A stretch of 50,061 bases of DNA from Bacillus altitudinis 41KF2b (GCF_000691145.1 NZ_ASJC01000015.1:1-50061); one strand, 5' to 3'. Shown: positions 1 to 7,835, counted from the stretch's first letter. Numbers and translations: made by a program. Notes: a model not told the origin generated them from the sequence alone.

Positions 1-583
1 AAAATAGTTCTCTTGTATTGTTGCTTGTATTCAGTATATCTTCTATTTGTTTGGCTAGGGTTTCGTCTGTTGATCCACTCACCACTAATTTGAAATGATT
101 TGGATCAATGGTAAAAGTTAAATTGGCGTTTTTAGGAATGTTCAAACCATTGGTAGAAAACAAAGCTTGCAGTTGTTCGTTCACCTTTTGGCGATTTAAT
201 AGTTTCTTTTCTACACTTTCCTGGGTAGGATCGTACCGTTTTTCATTACGGAAAATAGCATCATTGAAGTCATATTGTCCACCTTTATTATTCCTTGCCC
301 AACTCATTTCCATCGTATAAGCAGCTTCTCTCTCCACTTTAGTTAGATCACTTCTGAAATAAGAAGAGTATGGATTTCGATACTTATCATATATATGGCT
401 CTGGGGATCTTTGAATCGTTTATTTTGTTCATTTATTTTTTCGTATTTTTCATCTAATATTTTCATTCGTCTATCAGATTCGGTCATCACTTCGTTTGTA
501 CTTTTAATAGCTGATTGGCTATTGAAGTCGGTAAAGTTCTGATTGTTTAGAGCAGTTGCTGCATTTGATGTATTGATCTTCAC
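1..583 (-). CDS. Uncharacterised DUF4885-like protein, second tandem copy, 3' end cut by window edge
   Basis: Read on the minus strand from a GTG at 583-581, the frame stays open for 194 codons to the window edge, so this is a running gene and not a broken one. The product is nearly collinear with the N-terminal two thirds of the 315-residue protein encoded just upstream; long blocks such as SAIKSTNEVMTESDRRMKIL are identical, while the first 20 residues and a patch near residue 90-105 differ. The GTG overlaps the upstream gene's TGA as GTGA, with a GGAG seven bases before it, which implies translational coupling. I connect it to the Bacillus family I remember as DUF4885; function unknown. 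No signal peptide or membrane segment is visible. Confidence 0.75.
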   Translation of the reverse strand, partial: MKINTSNAATALNNQNFTDFNSQSAIKSTNEVMTESDRRMKILDEKYEKINEQNKRFKDPQSHIYDKYRNPYSSYFRSDLTKVEREAAYTMEMSWARNNKGGQYDFNDAIFRNEKRYDPTQESVEKKLLNRQKVNEQLQALFSTNGLNIPKNANLTFTIDPNHFKLVVSGSTDETLAKQIEDILNTSNNTRELF

Positions 584-1527
584 TTTGATACTCCGTAATT
601 CACCTTTTGTCCAATGTCATATAAAGACCCGTTTTCATACCCAATAGATAACACCAAATCGGGAATAGAATCATACCCGTTCTTCGCTAAATCAAAGAGC
701 TGTGCACCATAATGTGATGCAGCAATGCGGGCATTTTCTGCTGTGTATGGGTTTTTCAGAAGTTCTTCTTTGTAGATATCAAAAATGTTCGCTCCGGTAT
801 CCGTTACAAATTGACCGTTTACAATGCTTAAATCTTTTAAGTCGAAGCCTGTCACCGTTTTGATTTGATTGACAAGGTGGAACTTTGCAAGTGAATCCGG
901 CGTGAATTGAGTCGAATCATCATTTCTACTTTTCATAATATGGAAAAATAGTTCTCTTGTATTGTTGCTTGTATTTAATATGTCTTCTATTTGTTTGATC
1001 AATGATTCATCAGTTGATCCGCTCACCACTAATTTGAAATTATTTGGATCAATGGTAAAAGTTAAATTGGCGTTTTTAGGAATATTCAAACCATTGGTAG
1101 AAAACAAAGCTTGCAGTTGTTCGTTCACCTTTTGACGATTTAATAGTTTCTTTTCGACACTTTCTTGGGTAGGGTCGTACCGATTTTCATTACGGAAGGC
1201 GGCATCATTAAAATTATAATACCCTCCTCTCCCATGGTTAGCCCAACCAATTTCCATAGAGTAAGCAGCATCTCTTTCTGGTTTGGTTAGGTCACTTCTG
1301 AAATAAGGAGAGTATGGATTTCGATACTTATCAAATATATGACCATGAGGATCTTTGAATCGTTTGTTTTGTTCATTTATTTTTTCGTATTTTTCATCTA
1401 ATATTTTCATCCGTCTATCAGATTCGGTCATCACTTCATTTGTACTTTTAATAGCTGATTGACCTTTAGAATCTATTTGGTTCAGATTGTTCGAAGAACT
1501 GGCTGTATATGACGTATTAATATTCAT
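580..1527 (-). CDS. Uncharacterised DUF4885-like protein, first tandem copy
   Basis: Encodes 315 residues with no signal peptide or membrane helix. The N-terminal part is polar and helical (KSTNEVMTESDRRMKILDEKYEKINEQNKRFKD), followed by an aromatic-rich YRNPYSPYFRSDL stretch. The start ATG at 1527 has a GGAG box just upstream. A second, paralogous gene follows with a four-base GTGA overlap, so the two form a coupled pair from a recent duplication that kept both frames open. The gene is divergent from the secreted protein at 1637, and an imperfect inverted repeat lies between them. I recall this family as DUF4885, found mainly in Bacillus; no function is established and none is inferred here. 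Confidence 0.8.
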   Translation of the reverse strand: MNINTSYTASSSNNLNQIDSKGQSAIKSTNEVMTESDRRMKILDEKYEKINEQNKRFKDPHGHIFDKYRNPYSPYFRSDLTKPERDAAYSMEIGWANHGRGGYYNFNDAAFRNENRYDPTQESVEKKLLNRQKVNEQLQALFSTNGLNIPKNANLTFTIDPNNFKLVVSGSTDESLIKQIEDILNTSNNTRELFFHIMKSRNDDSTQFTPDSLAKFHLVNQIKTVTGFDLKDLSIVNGQFVTDTGANIFDIYKEELLKNPYTAENARIAASHYGAQLFDLAKNGYDSIPDLVLSIGYENGSLYDIGQKVNYGVSK

Positions 1528-1553
1528 TTTGATTCTCCTTTTTTAAGAAAATA

Positions 1554-1621
1554 GTGATTATTAAATATATCGGCAATTCAGTTAAAATTTGTTAGTTTAA
1601 TGTCGATATAGTAATTATTAC
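1554..1621. promoter_or_regulatory. Imperfect inverted repeat in a divergent intergenic region
   Basis: The arms are 1554-1575 (GTGATTATTAAATATATCGG then CA) and 1601-1621 (TGTCGATATAGTAATTATTA then C). The reverse complement of the right arm agrees with the left at about 17 of 22 positions. It lies between the divergent starts at 1527 and 1637, where an operator serving both promoters would sit. Regulatory function is inferred from position and symmetry only. Confidence 0.4.
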
Positions 1622-1636
1622 AAGGAGGGTTAATAT

Positions 1637-2494
1637 ATGACAAATACTATCTTTAAACGTTTATTATTACCAGCATTATTATTGGCGCTTGTTACTAGTT
1701 TTTTTGCACCTAAGTCAGCGGAAGCAGCAATTACCGGGAATAACAGTCCTAACACTGCAAGTTCAATGGGATATTGGAAAAATAGTCGTTCAGACACGAC
1801 AATCTTACCTGAAGGTGAAAATGAAGCGTATTATCAGTTTACGATCAATAAAGGTGAAAGAGTTTATGTCAGAAGTTCGTATAATAAGCAATATACTGGG
1901 ATGAAAATCGAGGTTTATAACTCAAAATATTCTGATGCGAAAACAGAAGTAATTAATCCTGATTCAGTAACACCCTTTATTTTTGCAAATACTGGTGACG
2001 TGACTTCAACTTCAGAAACTTATTTTGTGAAAGTAACCCGTGGTACATATACCGGAGACATGTATTTTTCTGTTTCCATTCAAGATCGTATCAAATCTGG
2101 AAATGGGACATTCAATTTTACGGGGACGGCTACAAACTTGGGGAATTCTTCTTTAAATTTTTTAGGGGTTGATTCTTCTGTCATTACAATGGATTTAACG
2201 AACAATTCTTCTATTCCTAAAAGTGCAATTGTCAAATCGATTACGACAACTAGCACTCAAACACCCAACCAAGGGAATGTCACACACAAACTAATGGCTA
2301 GTGATAGTAACATTTGGTATCAATCACTTTTCTCCTCTGCAACAAGTGGTTCTTATCGTATATCTCTGGATGATCAATTAAGAGTCGCTCAAAAATGGAG
2401 CTTTAAGTACAACGCAAAAGCTACCGCGAGATCTACTATGAGCAATGTCAAAGCCGATATCCGTTACGAATATGATGTCACAGATGGATTTTAA
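1637..2494 (+). CDS. Secreted hypothetical protein with PPC-like beta-sandwich pattern
   Basis: Encodes 285 residues. Residues 1-30 are a classic Sec signal peptide: basic start (TNTIFKR), leucine/alanine-rich core and a probable cleavage after AEA. The mature part begins with a run of Asn, Ser and Thr. Residues 40-140 (ENEAYYQFTINKGERVYVRS, then alternating strands ending YFVKVTRG) resemble the beta-sandwich of bacterial pre-peptidase C-terminal domains. There is no catalytic motif, cysteine or anchor, so it is probably released. A strong AAGGAGGG precedes the ATG, and a clean terminator follows, so it is a single-gene unit. The family is not recognised; the PPC link is a pattern judgement. 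Confidence 0.75.
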   Translation: MTNTIFKRLLLPALLLALVTSFFAPKSAEAAITGNNSPNTASSMGYWKNSRSDTTILPEGENEAYYQFTINKGERVYVRSSYNKQYTGMKIEVYNSKYSDAKTEVINPDSVTPFIFANTGDVTSTSETYFVKVTRGTYTGDMYFSVSIQDRIKSGNGTFNFTGTATNLGNSSLNFLGVDSSVITMDLTNNSSIPKSAIVKSITTTSTQTPNQGNVTHKLMASDSNIWYQSLFSSATSGSYRISLDDQLRVAQKWSFKYNAKATARSTMSNVKADIRYEYDVTDGF

Positions 2495-2530
2495 GTGAAT
2501 GATGTTAACAGATATGTACACCAATTGATC

Positions 2531-2563
2531 AAAAAGTAAGGGCACATCCCTTACTTTTTTTAT
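2531..2563 (+). terminator. Intrinsic terminator after the secreted protein gene
   Basis: A 12-bp perfect stem (2531-2542 with 2548-2559), loop CACAT, running into a T tract. It lies 36 bases after the stop at 2494. Confidence 0.9.
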
Positions 2564-2726
2564 TGCCTCATTTTTGATGTTATATGTTATTTCGCCACTT
2601 TTAAAACAGCCCCTCCTCTTTCAACACGCTCTCTAGCAGAACCCCGACTGACCATTTCATTTTGTTATGAATGAAAATGTTAAAAAGAAGAGTAGTGTAT
2701 TTTTGTATGAAAGGACGGTGCTTGGT

Positions 2727-2819
2727 ATGGCAGAACTTCTCGATGACCGGCTGCCGACGCAAAATATAGAAGCAGAGCAGGCCGCACCAATGAATTGGGC
2801 AAAATTAACATTTATATAA
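2727..2819 (+). pseudogene. dnaC: 5' fragment of the replicative DNA helicase gene (dnaC/dnaB)
   Basis: From ATG 2727 the frame reads MAELLDDRLPTQNIEAEQAA, which is the N-terminus of the Bacillus replicative helicase (DnaC in B. subtilis, DnaB elsewhere). After residue 19 or 20 (near base 2784) the similarity stops and the frame runs through unrelated residues to a TAA at 2817-2819. An AAAGGACGG-like ribosome site precedes the ATG, so part of the leader seems to have been carried along. The helicase is essential, so an intact copy must lie outside the window. In B. subtilis dnaC follows rplI on the same strand; here the fragment is on the strand opposite to rplI and 6.4 kb from it. It looks like a scar of rearrangement or integration. 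Confidence 0.75.
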
Positions 2820-2874
2820 CTTTATGAACATTTGACTTTATAATTAATAACTATTATTATTTGGTGTGCTCACA

Positions 2875-2896
2875 TGATAATTGAGAATCATTTTCA
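2875..2896. promoter_or_regulatory. Fur box upstream of the first siderophore esterase
   Basis: The core TGAGAATCATTTTCA (2882-2896) matches the 7-1-7 Fur consensus TGATAATNATTATCA at all but two positions, and an extra TGATAAT half-site abuts it (2875-2881). It lies about 100 bases before the start at 2993, so iron repression of that gene is expected. Confidence 0.75.
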
Positions 2897-2992
2897 TTTG
2901 AAGTTTTCAAGTAATACTCTCATCCAACCAATATTCACAAGTCTGCTTTTATCACCATATGAGGATCATTTTGAGGAAGGGAATTTTTATAT

Positions 2993-3874
2993 ATGTTGAA
3001 ACACCCTGAAGGAATGGGTACTGAGAATTCACTTTTCGGAGAAAGCCGCCCCTTTTTTATACCTGGGACGGAGCAACTGGATATCACAGCACACCCATAC
3101 AGACTTTTTATATTTAAACCGAATGCTACTCCTCCAGCGGCTGGTTTTCCAGTCATGTACGTACTTGATGGAAATTCGCTTTTTGGCACAATGGTCGAAG
3201 CCATTCGTTTACAGTCAAGAAGACCTGAAAAAACAGGAATCATACCTGCAATCATTGTTGGAATTGGCTATCAAACAGAAGAATCCTATCATCCGCTTAG
3301 GCATTATGATCTCACTCTTACCGCCCCTGATGCTTCCATTGGGAGGAAAAGAAAGGACTTCTCCAACCATACATATGGCGGCGCTTCTACTTTCTTTTCT
3401 TTTTTAGAAATGACGGTAAAGCCCTATATCGAACAACGCTTTCCGATCAACCAAAGTCGTCAAACACTGTTTGGGCATTCTCTTGGCGGTCTTTTTGTAT
3501 TACACACACTATTTGAGCACCCTGATGCTTATCAGACATATATTGCAGGGAGCCCTTCTATCCACTGGAACAAAAAATTATTTCTAGAAAAAGAACACCA
3601 ATTCACCAACTATATACGTCAGGTGCCTATGGATGTCAGGCTGCTTGTAGGTGTAGGTGAGTTAGAAAAACATCATCCATGTCAAATGAATGATCATGCC
3701 AATTCACTAGCAAATCGTATGTTGCCTTTATCGTCATACGGCTTGCATACTGCCTATCACGAGTTCCCTGAAGAAGGACATACGTCCGTTTTGCCGGTGC
3801 TGATGAATTATGCTTTTCGTTTTGCACTCTATCATGATGATCCTTTAACAACCACAGACATGAAAAAAAGCTAG
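2993..3874 (+). CDS. Siderophore esterase, alpha/beta hydrolase (BesA/IroE-like)
   Basis: Encodes 293 residues of the esterase D-like alpha/beta hydrolase family that opens ferric catecholate trilactones to release iron in the cytoplasm. The nucleophile elbow GHSLGG is at residues 161-166 (Ser163), preceded by the FPVMYVLDGNSLF strand usual in this family; the late EEGHTSVLP supplies the likely catalytic His. No signal peptide, as expected. Length fits BesA of B. subtilis (about 290 residues). A Fur box lies upstream and a terminator follows, and the next genes are a bacillibactin-type regulator and binding protein. Whether the natural substrate is bacillibactin cannot be told from sequence. 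Confidence 0.8.
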   Translation: MLKHPEGMGTENSLFGESRPFFIPGTEQLDITAHPYRLFIFKPNATPPAAGFPVMYVLDGNSLFGTMVEAIRLQSRRPEKTGIIPAIIVGIGYQTEESYHPLRHYDLTLTAPDASIGRKRKDFSNHTYGGASTFFSFLEMTVKPYIEQRFPINQSRQTLFGHSLGGLFVLHTLFEHPDAYQTYIAGSPSIHWNKKLFLEKEHQFTNYIRQVPMDVRLLVGVGELEKHHPCQMNDHANSLANRMLPLSSYGLHTAYHEFPEEGHTSVLPVLMNYAFRFALYHDDPLTTTDMKKS

Positions 3875-3890
3875 TGAACACACGAAATAT

Positions 3891-3941
3891 AGTGATCTAT
3901 CTCAAAAGATTGCCCTTATCACAGGCGCAGGACGGACAACG
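3891..3941 (+). pseudogene. Possible scrap of a short-chain dehydrogenase N-terminus
   Basis: In one frame this reads SDLSQKIALITGAGRTT, very like the first strand and the TGxxxGxG nucleotide-binding turn of SDR enzymes. No start codon, no continuation of the fold, and the frame soon enters a terminator. It may be a gene remnant or a chance match. Confidence 0.3.
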
Positions 3942-3967
3942 AATGCAAGTATTTCTCTATACCCTAC

Positions 3968-3997
3968 GCACCCTGATCTCCATCAGGGTGCTTTTTT
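3968..3997 (+). terminator. Intrinsic terminator after the first esterase
   Basis: A perfect 10-bp stem GCACCCTGAT/ATCAGGGTGC (3968-3977 with 3982-3991), four-base loop, then six T. Confidence 0.9.
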
Positions 3998-4044
3998 GAC
4001 AGAATAAACACACCATTTTCCAGCTCTTTCTGATACAATTCAAT

Positions 4045-4059
4045 TGAGAATGTTTATCA
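4045..4059. promoter_or_regulatory. Fur box upstream of the AraC/binding-protein regulator
   Basis: TGAGAATGTTTATCA matches the Fur consensus TGATAATNATTATCA at all but two positions and lies 25 bases before the ATG at 4084. Confidence 0.75.
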
Positions 4060-4083
4060 ATTAATAAGAGATCAGGTGGTTTT

Positions 4084-5709
4084 ATGGGAAACAATCATCA
4101 ATTATGTACAAAGGTAAATGCTGAACAATGCATTTATCGATTAACATATACTGAAAAAATAAATAATGCAGATCTTCCACATACGGAGCAGCAGTTGTCA
4201 GATACTTTCTGCCTCCTCTTCAACATAAGCGGCAGCGGTTTACTTACATTGAATGATCAAAGATGGCGATTGAAAAATCTGACACTCTATACGATGATGC
4301 CTGGGGAAACATTTATGTTGAAAACAGAGCCTTATCAAAAACACGAGCTCTATCTGTTTCGCTTTCAGATGTACACGCCGCAAGGTCAAAACATAGAAGA
4401 AGTATCAACTGAACAAGCCCGATCTTTACTGAATGTATGGCAATTTATCGATATTAGCTCGATTGAACAAATTCATTCTTTACTGTCCGACATGACAGCA
4501 GAATGGCAAAAACCTGAATCCATTAGCTTTTTTAGAAGCCAAACCCTTTTTCAACAGCTCATCCTGCAGCTTTTCACACTGCATAAAGAAGACATTTGTG
4601 ACACAACACATGCCCTTTTCAAAACAAAACAATATATCGATCAACATTCCGAAGAACCTCTCAGCCTTACAAGTCTATCTCATATGGCTGGTATCAGCGC
4701 CAATCATTACAGCGAGCTATTTAAAAAGCATTTTGATGTGAGTGTCACTGATTATATCACCAAGAAAAGACTGGCTAGAGCCAAACAGTTCATGGCGAAA
4801 GGTCATGCAAAGCTCAAAGACATTGCACAGGACATCGGCTATCAAGACCCCTATTACTTTAGCCGCATCTTTAAGAAAAAAACGGGTATCACTCCTTCTG
4901 CTTATATGAAAAGCCGTCAACGGAAAATGGCTGCCTATGGCCATTCCATACTCGGGCAGCTCACACCTATTCATATCATCCCATATGCTGCCCCTCTTCA
5001 CCCTAAATGGACAGCACATGATTTTGAGCATTATGCAGAAGAAATTCCGATCCATCTGAGTGCACATCGTATCAACGAGCACGCTGAAGCCAATTTACAG
5101 CAATTGAAGAAAGCACAACCTGAGCTGATCATTGCCAATGATCATGTGACAGAGGCAGAAAAACAAGCGTTGGGAACCATTTGTCCTGTTCACTTTGTTC
5201 CATTCACACAATTGGATTGGCGCACTCAATTCAGACAAACAGCTCTGTTCTTAAACGAAACGAGGGAAGCAGAAGAATGGCTGCTTCATTACGAAGAACT
5301 CGTTAATCAAGCGAAAAAGGAATGCGTTATTGATCATCCACCAAGAACCGTCCTGCCTCTTCGTATCTTTCAAGATCAGCTCTACTTATCTGTCAATCGC
5401 ACCTTGTCAGAAGTAATTTTTCATGACATTGGCCTTCTGCCAGCTTTTCAGAATGATGGCCAGCTCATCGAAAAAAAAATCAGCATTCACTCTATACAGC
5501 AGTTAGACCCAGATGCCATCTTCCTTTTGTTGCATAAAGAACCAAAAACCCTTGCTTTTTATCAAAAATTAAAGCAACAGGAGGCTTGGCAAAATCTCAA
5601 GGCTGTGACGCAACAAGCCGTCTATCCACTCGCTTCTGACCCTTGGCGTGAATACACAGCAGCCAGTCATCAACGAGTCATTCAGGACCTTTTATCTTTT
5701 TTTCCGTAA
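4084..5709 (+). CDS. btr: Btr-like AraC activator fused to a siderophore-binding domain
   Basis: Encodes 541 residues. Residues 1-150 form a poor cupin-like N-terminal region; about 180-285 is a double helix-turn-helix AraC domain (LSLTSLSHMAGISANHYSEL, then LKDIAQDIGYQDPYYFSRIF); about 290-541 resembles the class III substrate-binding fold seen in FeuA (ELIIANDHVTEAEKQALGTI, DPDAIFLLLHKEP). This is the architecture of B. subtilis Btr (YbbB, 529 residues), which binds ferric bacillibactin in the cytoplasm and activates feuA. It sits behind its own Fur box and directly upstream of feuA, as expected for a Btr circuit. GGTGG just before the ATG is the ribosome site. Confidence 0.85.
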   Translation: MGNNHQLCTKVNAEQCIYRLTYTEKINNADLPHTEQQLSDTFCLLFNISGSGLLTLNDQRWRLKNLTLYTMMPGETFMLKTEPYQKHELYLFRFQMYTPQGQNIEEVSTEQARSLLNVWQFIDISSIEQIHSLLSDMTAEWQKPESISFFRSQTLFQQLILQLFTLHKEDICDTTHALFKTKQYIDQHSEEPLSLTSLSHMAGISANHYSELFKKHFDVSVTDYITKKRLARAKQFMAKGHAKLKDIAQDIGYQDPYYFSRIFKKKTGITPSAYMKSRQRKMAAYGHSILGQLTPIHIIPYAAPLHPKWTAHDFEHYAEEIPIHLSAHRINEHAEANLQQLKKAQPELIIANDHVTEAEKQALGTICPVHFVPFTQLDWRTQFRQTALFLNETREAEEWLLHYEELVNQAKKECVIDHPPRTVLPLRIFQDQLYLSVNRTLSEVIFHDIGLLPAFQNDGQLIEKKISIHSIQQLDPDAIFLLLHKEPKTLAFYQKLKQQEAWQNLKAVTQQAVYPLASDPWREYTAASHQRVIQDLLSFFP

Positions 5710-5775
5710 AAAGTCCATCACTAGACAGATCATTGTCTATGGATAAAAGGACGAATGACTACTACAATCTTTAAT

Positions 5776-5790
5776 TGAGAACAATTATCA
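5776..5790. promoter_or_regulatory. Fur box upstream of feuA
   Basis: TGAGAACAATTATCA matches the 7-1-7 Fur consensus with two differences, 18 bases before the feuA ATG, overlapping the probable promoter. Any Btr site would be expected in the roughly 60 bases upstream; I could not define one. Confidence 0.75.
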
Positions 5791-5807
5791 GTTAAAGGAG
5801 AAAACAA

Positions 5808-6773
5808 ATGAAAAAATGGTTTGCATTGCTTATCCTTTGTATCATGACGATCATCGCAGCAGCCTGTGGTGCTGCAGAAAATAAACCGGCTTCAAACACA
5901 ACCAAAAGCAAGTCAGCTGAAGCAGCAGAAACAAATATCAAATACTTAGATCAAACGTACAAACTGAAAACACCAGTGAAACGAATCGTCATTGCTGGAA
6001 GCCTAGAATCGATGGAAGATGCAAAACTACTTGGTATCGACCCTATTGGTGCTTCTACTGTAGGCGGCACTTTCCCTGAATTATTTAAAGACATTACGGC
6101 AAAAACAGAAGGTATTGGGGAAAAAACTGAACCAAACCTAGAAAAAATCTTAAAACTAAAACCAGACGTGATACTCGGATCAACCAAGTTCCCGCCTGCA
6201 ACAATTAAAAAACTAGATAAAGTCCAAACGACGATCCCAGTATCACATGTCTCTTCCGACTGGGAAAGCAACCTTTTATTACTCGGTGAACTGACTGGAA
6301 AAAGTGAAGAAGCGAAAAGCATCATTTCTGATTATCAGAAAGATCTCAAACAAGCGAAAGAAACCCTGAAAGACAAAAGCAACAACAAAACAGCTGTCAT
6401 TTTACGCATTAGACAGGGCGACCTGTACGTGTACCCTGAAGACGTATACTTCAACTCTACTTTATATGGGGACTTAGGGTTTACAGCACCAAGTGATATC
6501 AAAAAAGCCAAAGCACAAGCAATGATTTCATTGGAACGCCTAGGCGAACTCAATCCTGATTATATCTTTGTTCAGTTCTCCCAAGAGGAAAACTCATCGA
6601 ATCCAAATGCATTGAAGGACTTAGAGGGAAATAAAATTTGGAACAGCCTAAAAGCTGTGAAAAATGGACACATCAATGAAAATGTCGTTGATCCTATGCT
6701 TCAGGGAGGAACAGCACTAAGCAAAACAACCTTCCTTGATCAGGCTGTCAAATGGCTAGATCAAACCAACTAA
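5808..6773 (+). CDS. feuA: FeuA-like ferric siderophore-binding lipoprotein
   Basis: Encodes 321 residues. A lipoprotein signal peptide ends in the lipobox AAAC (Cys20), so the protein is tethered outside the membrane. The rest is a class III binding protein closely resembling B. subtilis FeuA, including SLESMEDAKLL, LKPDVILGSTKFP, VILRIRQG and VYFNSTLYGDLG. FeuA delivers Fe-bacillibactin and Fe-enterobactin to the FeuB-FeuC permease, powered by YusV. No feuB or feuC follows; a terminator and a second esterase do. The permease must therefore be encoded elsewhere or be shared with another system. Promoter carries a Fur box. Confidence 0.88.
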   Translation: MKKWFALLILCIMTIIAAACGAAENKPASNTTKSKSAEAAETNIKYLDQTYKLKTPVKRIVIAGSLESMEDAKLLGIDPIGASTVGGTFPELFKDITAKTEGIGEKTEPNLEKILKLKPDVILGSTKFPPATIKKLDKVQTTIPVSHVSSDWESNLLLLGELTGKSEEAKSIISDYQKDLKQAKETLKDKSNNKTAVILRIRQGDLYVYPEDVYFNSTLYGDLGFTAPSDIKKAKAQAMISLERLGELNPDYIFVQFSQEENSSNPNALKDLEGNKIWNSLKAVKNGHINENVVDPMLQGGTALSKTTFLDQAVKWLDQTN

Positions 6774-6790
6774 AAAGATGCGCATCTTGA

Positions 6791-6828
6791 CAAAGGGCTA
6801 AACATTTTAGTCCTTTGTTCTTCTTTTC
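6791..6828 (+). terminator. Terminator after feuA
   Basis: A 13-bp stem with one G-U pair (6791-6803 with 6807-6819), three-base loop, then a T-rich tail. It confirms that no permease gene is co-transcribed. Its sequence is strikingly like the terminator at 9051. Confidence 0.8.
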
Positions 6829-6862
6829 AGCGGAGCTTGAAAACTTGAAGGAGAGAATACAC

Positions 6863-7651
6863 ATGAACGGAACGTTTCTATATGACGAATTGAACGGGCG
6901 GCAGCTTGATATTTACCTTCCACCGGACACCTCTATTGATGTTCCAGCTGTCTTTGTACAAGATGGCTCTTCTTTGTTTAGAACCCACCTGCTAGAGATC
7001 GAAAGCATGATTGAAGCCAAAACCATCTCGCCAATCATCATCGTCGGTATACACCCCTTCAATCGACTTGACGAATATACACCATGGAAAGCATCATCAC
7101 TGCATTCTGGATTCCCTGACTTTAAAGGTGAGGCACAGACATATGTGTCATTTTTAGAAAATGACTTGCTTCCATATATCAAAAGAGAATACCCAGTTAA
7201 ACAGACCGGTCATGAACATAGCCACGTAGGTGCTTCATTAGGTGGACTCTTTGCTATTTATACCTTATTCATGTACCCTGACCTTTTTAAAAACATCGCG
7301 TCCCTCTCCGGGTCATTTTGGTATCCAGATTTTCTATCGTTTGCTAAACAACAAAGCATTCAGTCTGTGGACCACCTTGTCTATTTGTCTGTAGGCAGTG
7401 AAGAAGGGAAAGGCAAAACATCTGCCCAACAGCACATGCCTTTATTCAACAAACAACTCCATGATCTTTTATTACAGAAAGGGATGCAGGAACGAAAGCT
7501 TCACTTTCACATTGAACAAGGAGAGGGCCACCATCTGAAACAATTTCAAAAAAATTTCTTATCGGCCATCAAGTGGTTTTATAAAAGAAAACCCAAATTT
7601 TTTATCAGCAAGTCACAAAGTCGATATGGTATATTGGAACGTATAGATTGA
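6863..7651 (+). CDS. ybbA: YbbA-like ferric siderophore esterase
   Basis: Encodes 262 residues from the ATG at 6863, chosen because AAGGAGAG lies 6 to 13 bases upstream; an earlier in-frame ATG at 6815 lies inside the feuA terminator and has no ribosome site. The alpha/beta hydrolase elbow is GASLGG at residues 123-128 (Ser125), with QDGSSLF at 34-40 and a late EQGEGHH providing the His. B. subtilis YbbA is the last gene of feuABC-ybbA, so this keeps that link although feuBC is missing. With the gene at 2993 the cluster carries two related esterases that share the fold but are divergent, which suggests different siderophore forms. Confidence 0.8.
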   Translation: MNGTFLYDELNGRQLDIYLPPDTSIDVPAVFVQDGSSLFRTHLLEIESMIEAKTISPIIIVGIHPFNRLDEYTPWKASSLHSGFPDFKGEAQTYVSFLENDLLPYIKREYPVKQTGHEHSHVGASLGGLFAIYTLFMYPDLFKNIASLSGSFWYPDFLSFAKQQSIQSVDHLVYLSVGSEEGKGKTSAQQHMPLFNKQLHDLLLQKGMQERKLHFHIEQGEGHHLKQFQKNFLSAIKWFYKRKPKFFISKSQSRYGILERID

Positions 7652-7669
7652 AAGAGGAGGGATTTGCGC

Positions 7670-7813
7670 ATGAGACCTTTACAAATCTCAGCCGATACCG
7701 CACAAAAGCTTGCTGTATCACTCAATGTACCGTTAGAGCAAATCATGCATATGCCGCAGCACATCTTATTAGCTAAATTAGCGGAGCTTGAACAGAAGAA
7801 AGATCGTCCTTAA
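7670..7813 (+). CDS. yycC: YycC-family small protein
   Basis: A 47-residue ORF starting MRPLQISADTAQKLAVSLNV and containing PLEQIMHMPQHILLAKLAEL. This matches what I recall of the YycC-like family of about 50 residues in Bacillus. GAGGAGGG lies about 9 bases before the ATG. The next gene, yycB, starts 22 bases after the stop, so the two probably form an operon, as the B. subtilis names suggest. Function unknown; no membrane segment, probably two short helices. Confidence 0.8.
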   Translation: MRPLQISADTAQKLAVSLNVPLEQIMHMPQHILLAKLAELEQKKDRP

Positions 7814-7835
7814 AGAAATAAAGGAGTTTACATTC

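Larger units (their letters stand above)
2564..2992. other. Non-coding stretch holding a dnaC fragment and a Fur box
   Basis: No intact gene is visible here. The stretch holds a 5' fragment of dnaC at 2727-2819 and, nearer the next gene, an AT-rich promoter region with a Fur-type operator at 2875-2896. The part from about 2640 to 2726 reads as the likely leader of dnaC. Confidence 0.6.

Noticed and set aside
108..320. Plus-strand 70-codon frame
   Set aside because: It is antisense to the paralogous gene at 1-583, whose minus-strand frame is open and highly similar to the neighbouring gene.
6815..6862. Upstream ATG for the second esterase
   Set aside because: It lies within the feuA terminator and lacks a ribosome site; ATG 6863 has AAGGAGAG.
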